This document shows, piece by piece, positions 60,650-64,000 of a DNA stretch of 64,000 nt (the first letter of the stretch is position 1; each line of letters begins with the position of its first letter). Made by a program: the position numbers and the translations under genes. The notes below the pieces were generated by a model that saw only the letters and a program-made list of their open reading frames with translations, had not been told where the DNA came from and searched no databases. The stretch lies in assembly GCA_029959195.1 (NCBI GenBank), contig CP114118.1, forward strand, positions 62,001-126,000, in the 5' to 3' direction. The DNA comes from Dictyophora rubrovolvata (lineage: Eukaryota; Basidiomycota; Agaricomycetes; Phallales; Phallaceae).

Positions 60650-61130
60650 GATTTCGTTGACTCAGAAGACTGAGGGGCTTGGAACACTGCTGGTAGTTCA
60701 GTACAAAGCACAAAAGCAAAACCGCCGGTATATATGTCCGCTGGCCTGTTGCAGTGCAAGAAGCATAAGACCGCGGTTATAGATGACCGGGACCACGAGT
60801 CTACGACCGGGTTCCGGGGAACCAAACTGTCGTGTTCCGTGGGGTAATGCCGTGTTGGTCATATTTATCAATCTCGATCACTTAGTATTATGAAGAGATA
60901 CGAGGATATATGCCGATTTCGGGGACATATTTATATGGATTGTGGGTCAACGTCACCGTCATAATTTCCACGAGGCATCCCTCAACGTCATCAACTCATT
61001 GGTCAAAGACTCGATGGTGAATTCCAAGTAGTAGGCGAGCTGCCAACAATGCTTCTGTAAGTTATATTGTATAAATACTTCGGCTCTGATAAATGTGGAA
61101 AACTTCTATGTAACATACTGCCATGTAGGC
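60650..61130. other. Intergenic, 480 bases
   Basis: Spacer between copies 2 and 3; nothing recognised. Confidence 0.4.
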
Positions 61131-62232
61131 TCAAAATTGATACCAACTTTCACTCATTTCTTTTGCCACGAAAGTAGAGACAAACTCATGAAATTCGTCT
61201 GCATGATTGACGTGAGTGGATGGAGAATTCGGTTCCTCACTGTTAAGAATCCAGGTCAGCTTCAACGAGCAAAGGCCGAAAACGCACACTCCAAGGAATC
61301 TGACTAAAGGTCCCCATCCTTGACTGACATCATACACCACGTGCTGATTGTGACGGAGGAGTTCTCCTTGAGTGTCTGTAGACAATCTATTTTCATGATA
61401 GCGACCTTAGAAAAGTTCAATGAGGTTGAATACCACGATTTTCGAAGAGGAATGTACATAACATACCCTCCATCTCAAGGACTACCCATTTGTTAGAAGG
61501 GGACTTGTGTGAACGTGCTCTTTCAGATTTCTAAAACCGTAGCTTTCATACTTTTTTCCCATTTTGTGGGATCGTGGTTGTCTACATATAGTCAACTTGA
61601 ACAATAAAGGCCCTCTGTCGTAAACCAGGGAAACTCGCACCAATATGAGCTTGGCATCGGGATAAGCTTCGTACAGCTTGTCATAATATATTGCGGCCGG
61701 ATAGTCTGCGACAGAATTGTATTCTTTTAGAAAGTCTTGCAGGCCATCGAGTGTGAGTGTGTCTATGTAATCATCACGAGTTTAATGATTAAAGTGTCAC
61801 TGTGTATCAAGATTCGACAATACCTTGACCCAGATTACACCATGTCTCATAGTCCTTTGGGTCTCTTTTGAGTAAAATCACTCTCGTATGATAGCATGGG
61901 CCAAAACCCAGCTGCTCCAAAGCCTCTTTCATACTTGCAGTCCGAAATATGATTTATAAATGAAGAATAGTATGTCGCAAAAATTGAAATTAAATTTTTT
62001 TGTTAAGCGAATGGATCAAGGCTCTAACTTGCATTATAAAGGGTTTATAAACTGTTTATAATGCAAGTTAGAGCCTTGATCTGTTTGCTTATAAACCCTT
62101 TATAATGCAAGTTAGAGCCTTGATCCGTTCGCTTAACAAAAAAATTTAATTTCAATTTTTGCAACATAGTTTAGCAAAATGTACACCTGTTTGCCCCAAT
62201 CCGAGACATATCACTTTTGTTTTGGAAGTCAT
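61131..62232 (-). pseudogene. Sulfotransferase-like copy 3, broken
   Basis: Pieces in the family order: MTSKTKVICLGLGQTG (P-loop Arg changed to Gln), TASMKEALEQLGFGPCYHTRVILL, LDGLQDFLKEYNSVADYPAAIYYDKLYEAYPDAKLIL, DPTKWEKSMKATVLEI, QGELLRHNQHV joined directly to VYDVSQGWGPLVRFLGV, and EEPNSPSTHVNHADEFHEFV. The exon after KATVLEI hits stop codons, and about a dozen residues (the family's VKDLIPADKLL part) are missing before VYDV. The first intron holds a 198-base palindrome (61971-62168). These changes together make a functional product unlikely. Confidence 0.75.
61971..62168. repeat. Near-perfect 80-bp-arm palindrome in an intron
   Basis: Left arm 61971-62050 and right arm 62089-62168 are reverse complements with about two mismatches; the 38-base loop contains a further partial copy of the arm sequence (TTATAATGCAAGTTAGAG, 62057-62074). 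It lies in intron 1 of the broken sulfotransferase-like gene, which is much longer than the same intron in its two paralogues, so this is an insertion. The near identity of arms means recent origin or active correction. Confidence 0.85.
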
Positions 62233-62729
62233 TGGTTAATTTGAAAAACTGATAGGATTGATAACTCAGGATGAGACTGTAACCTGGCGATCACTGACTG
62301 TGGTTATCGTATGCTTCTAGATTGACTTCATATGCATTATAAAAACCACCTGTCGTGACTCATCTATGTTTTGGGTTGCTCGTGAATATTGAATGTCAAG
62401 TCAGTGACCGCTGAAGCTTCTTTCATATGTATGCATTAATCTTCAATCTTGTGCCAAGTGGAATTGAATATCCAGTGTCTAAGTTTGAGCATGATGTGAG
62501 TTGGGTGAAAAAGCAGGTGCCCCGAAGGATGAAGTTCCCATTCACTCACACCCTGTAAGCCAACCCTGCAGCACCATGATGGTTTTCTCATGATGATTTA
62601 AAGAAGATTTCAACCTGTGTAATGTCTTAGTCTTAATATTACTCAGAAGAGTTTTCTTAAAAAAACAAGTACAGTCAAACCTGCAATAACCTATACCCTA
62701 TTAACTCATAGTCTCTTATATCTCATAGG
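62233..62729. other. Intergenic, 500 bases, with pogo-like terminal sequence
   Basis: At 62670-62690 the sequence TACAGTCAAACCTGCAATAA resembles the CAGT(C/A)(A/G)AACCTC... ends of pogo/Fot1-type DNA transposons. The following ACCTATACC and AACTCATAG words resume after the solo LTR (ACCCATAACCCATA at 63640), so the LTR seems to have landed in that relic. Confidence 0.35.
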
Positions 62730-63590
62730 TGTCATGATCCGATTCATGACATCACTAGCGATACAGATTCCTTATTATATTCCCTTATCTTATCGTACTT
62801 AAACGTTATCTTATCACAATCGCTTCATAGACACTACGACCGGAAGTCTTATCAGACTTCATTACCGTTTTCATGAAGTCCTAGACGCCGTCGTCTTCCT
62901 AGGACTTACAGTAAGCCGTGGATAGACCTTTGGTATATATTCTAGTTCCAAACCACACATGAGATCATCTATGACGGTCGTAGGTCCTTATGTGCTTTCC
63001 CTTTGTTCTTGTTGCCTCATGTTTGCCACATGGCAAACTGACCCTGCATATACCTATGATACTCACGAATTGCTATGACATGTATACGTTCTCAAGTTCG
63101 TTATCTATTTCGAACTGAGATTCAAACCTCTAGCGTACTTGTATATAAAGCCTCCTATACTTCGTAGCTAGACTTCTCTTCAGACTTAATATTGAACCTA
63201 GTTCAATATCTCAATATAGTCTTCATTTCCCAATAACGCTTCAGTCATTTCCAAACACTTTAAATCTAAACCGTCCGTAGCAACAACGCCATTCCAGCAT
63301 TAGATCCGCTACTTCTTCCATCTCTTGTTCTTCTGCTTTCTAGTCGACGATCTATTCTACCAGATCGTTCTAGACTTCTTAGAGCTTCAGCTCAATGATA
63401 TTCTTCGACGACTCGAAGATCCCGATCAATGTCAAGACAAGTAGAGCCAATGTCCAGAGGACTGTCGTGGTACAACCCACTCAGGTTGAGACCATGCTCT
63501 ACGACATTATGGTGACGTTTGTATCATTATTAAATACAAGTATTAACATTTATATCTTCGTCGCCGATACCCGAGAATCGGTACTTAACA
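62730..63590 (+). mobile_element. Solo LTR, family C, copy 2
   Basis: 861 bases, TGTCATGATCCG to GTACTTAACA, with the duplication ATAGG on both sides (62725-62729, 63591-63595) and a TATATAAAG box near 63142-63150. Opposite orientation to the copy at 27550-28410. LTR retrotransposon fossil, no internal region. Confidence 0.9.
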
Positions 63591-63916
63591 ATAGGAAATC
63601 CTGGATCCCGAGTTGGTGGGCGGGGATTGTAGACCCATAACCCATACAACCTCTAAGACCCATAACCCATGGCCTCTCCGGCATGATAACCCATAGTTAG
63701 TAATACAGTTTGAAAAATTCAATTATACCTTTTAGGAGGTGCAAGGTTGCAGTTTTTTTAAAAAATAATCAACATGTTAGAAAAGTCGACTTTATCATAC
63801 CCATCTACATCAGGAAAAAAAGACATGGCTAAAAGTGGCTATATGATCCAATATAGGCTGGGTAGGCCATGTAGCCATATTGCTATGTCCCCTGTTTTAT
63901 TGGCCGCTGTAGTATG
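63591..63916. other. Intergenic with CCCATAACCCATA words
   Basis: Repeated ACCCATA/ACCCATG units at 63630-63705; probably the other half of the DNA-transposon relic split by the solo LTR. Confidence 0.3.
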
Positions 63917-64000
63917 TGTCAGGGTATGCTAGCGTCGTCCCCTTATTTTCCTACATTTATCTTTGGTTCTGGTCTATTTTATTTATTTCCATATTTCTCG
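63917..64000 (+). mobile_element. Family A LTR, cut by the window end
   Basis: The first 84 bases (TGTCAGGGTATGCTAGC...) match the start of the family A LTR at 26630. The preceding five bases are GTATG, the same as the duplicated target of that copy. The rest lies outside the window. Confidence 0.75.

Overview
The window is nuclear DNA of a filamentous basidiomycete, most likely an Agaricomycete. Genes are small and cut by many 50-70 nt introns with GTRNGT donors and YAG acceptors. Protein types fit that group: a CDCA7-like zf-4CXXC_R1 protein, an ankyrin-PH-ORD sterol-binding protein, tandem fungal sulfotransferase-like genes, aryl-alcohol-dehydrogenase-type aldo/keto reductases, and the repetitive 'HWxNYE' protein family. 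I see no rRNA, tRNA, CRISPR array or organelle sequence.

Layout. 0.5-5.7 kb: an aldehyde dehydrogenase and a CDCA7-like zinc-finger protein, both on +. 7.3-9.06 kb: a gene-poor stretch that is an unusually dense run of short hairpins behind a TATA box and an intron-like segment; this is the strongest candidate for something undescribed. 9.1-16.1 kb: cofactor-independent phosphoglycerate mutase (-), an 85-residue spliced small protein (+), a serine/proline-rich unknown (-) and an unknown protein 'DUP' copy 1 (+). 16.75-18.66 kb: aldo/keto reductase copy A. 18.7-30.5 kb: an island of solo LTRs, one nested in another, foldback DNA and one broken repetitive-family gene. 31.1-34.3 kb: aldo/keto reductase copy B and DUP copy 2, so the DUP + reductase pair is duplicated on both sides of the island, with DUP inverted in the second copy. 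35.2-39.3 kb: an OSH1/OSBP-type lipid transfer protein. 42-51.3 kb: a secreted carboxylesterase, a flavin monooxygenase, an alpha/beta hydrolase and the ribosome/export chaperone Bcp1, all on -. 52.7-54.2 kb: a single-pass membrane protein with a PPxY motif (+). 56.6-62.2 kb: two sulfotransferase-like genes, a third broken copy, and a small CxxC protein. 62.7-64 kb: another solo LTR and the start of a further LTR.

The enzymes (ALDH, two AKRs, esterase, FMO, hydrolase, sulfotransferase-like genes) resemble a catabolic or specialised-metabolism neighbourhood, but I see no backbone synthase and do not call a cluster. Two themes recur. First, GC-AG introns occur in at least three genes. Second, repeat copies differ mainly at CpG sites, as expected if repeats were cytosine-methylated; the CDCA7-like protein belongs to a family tied to that process elsewhere. 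Splice sites and starts were read by eye from frame continuity and family motifs, so exon edges may be off by a few bases.
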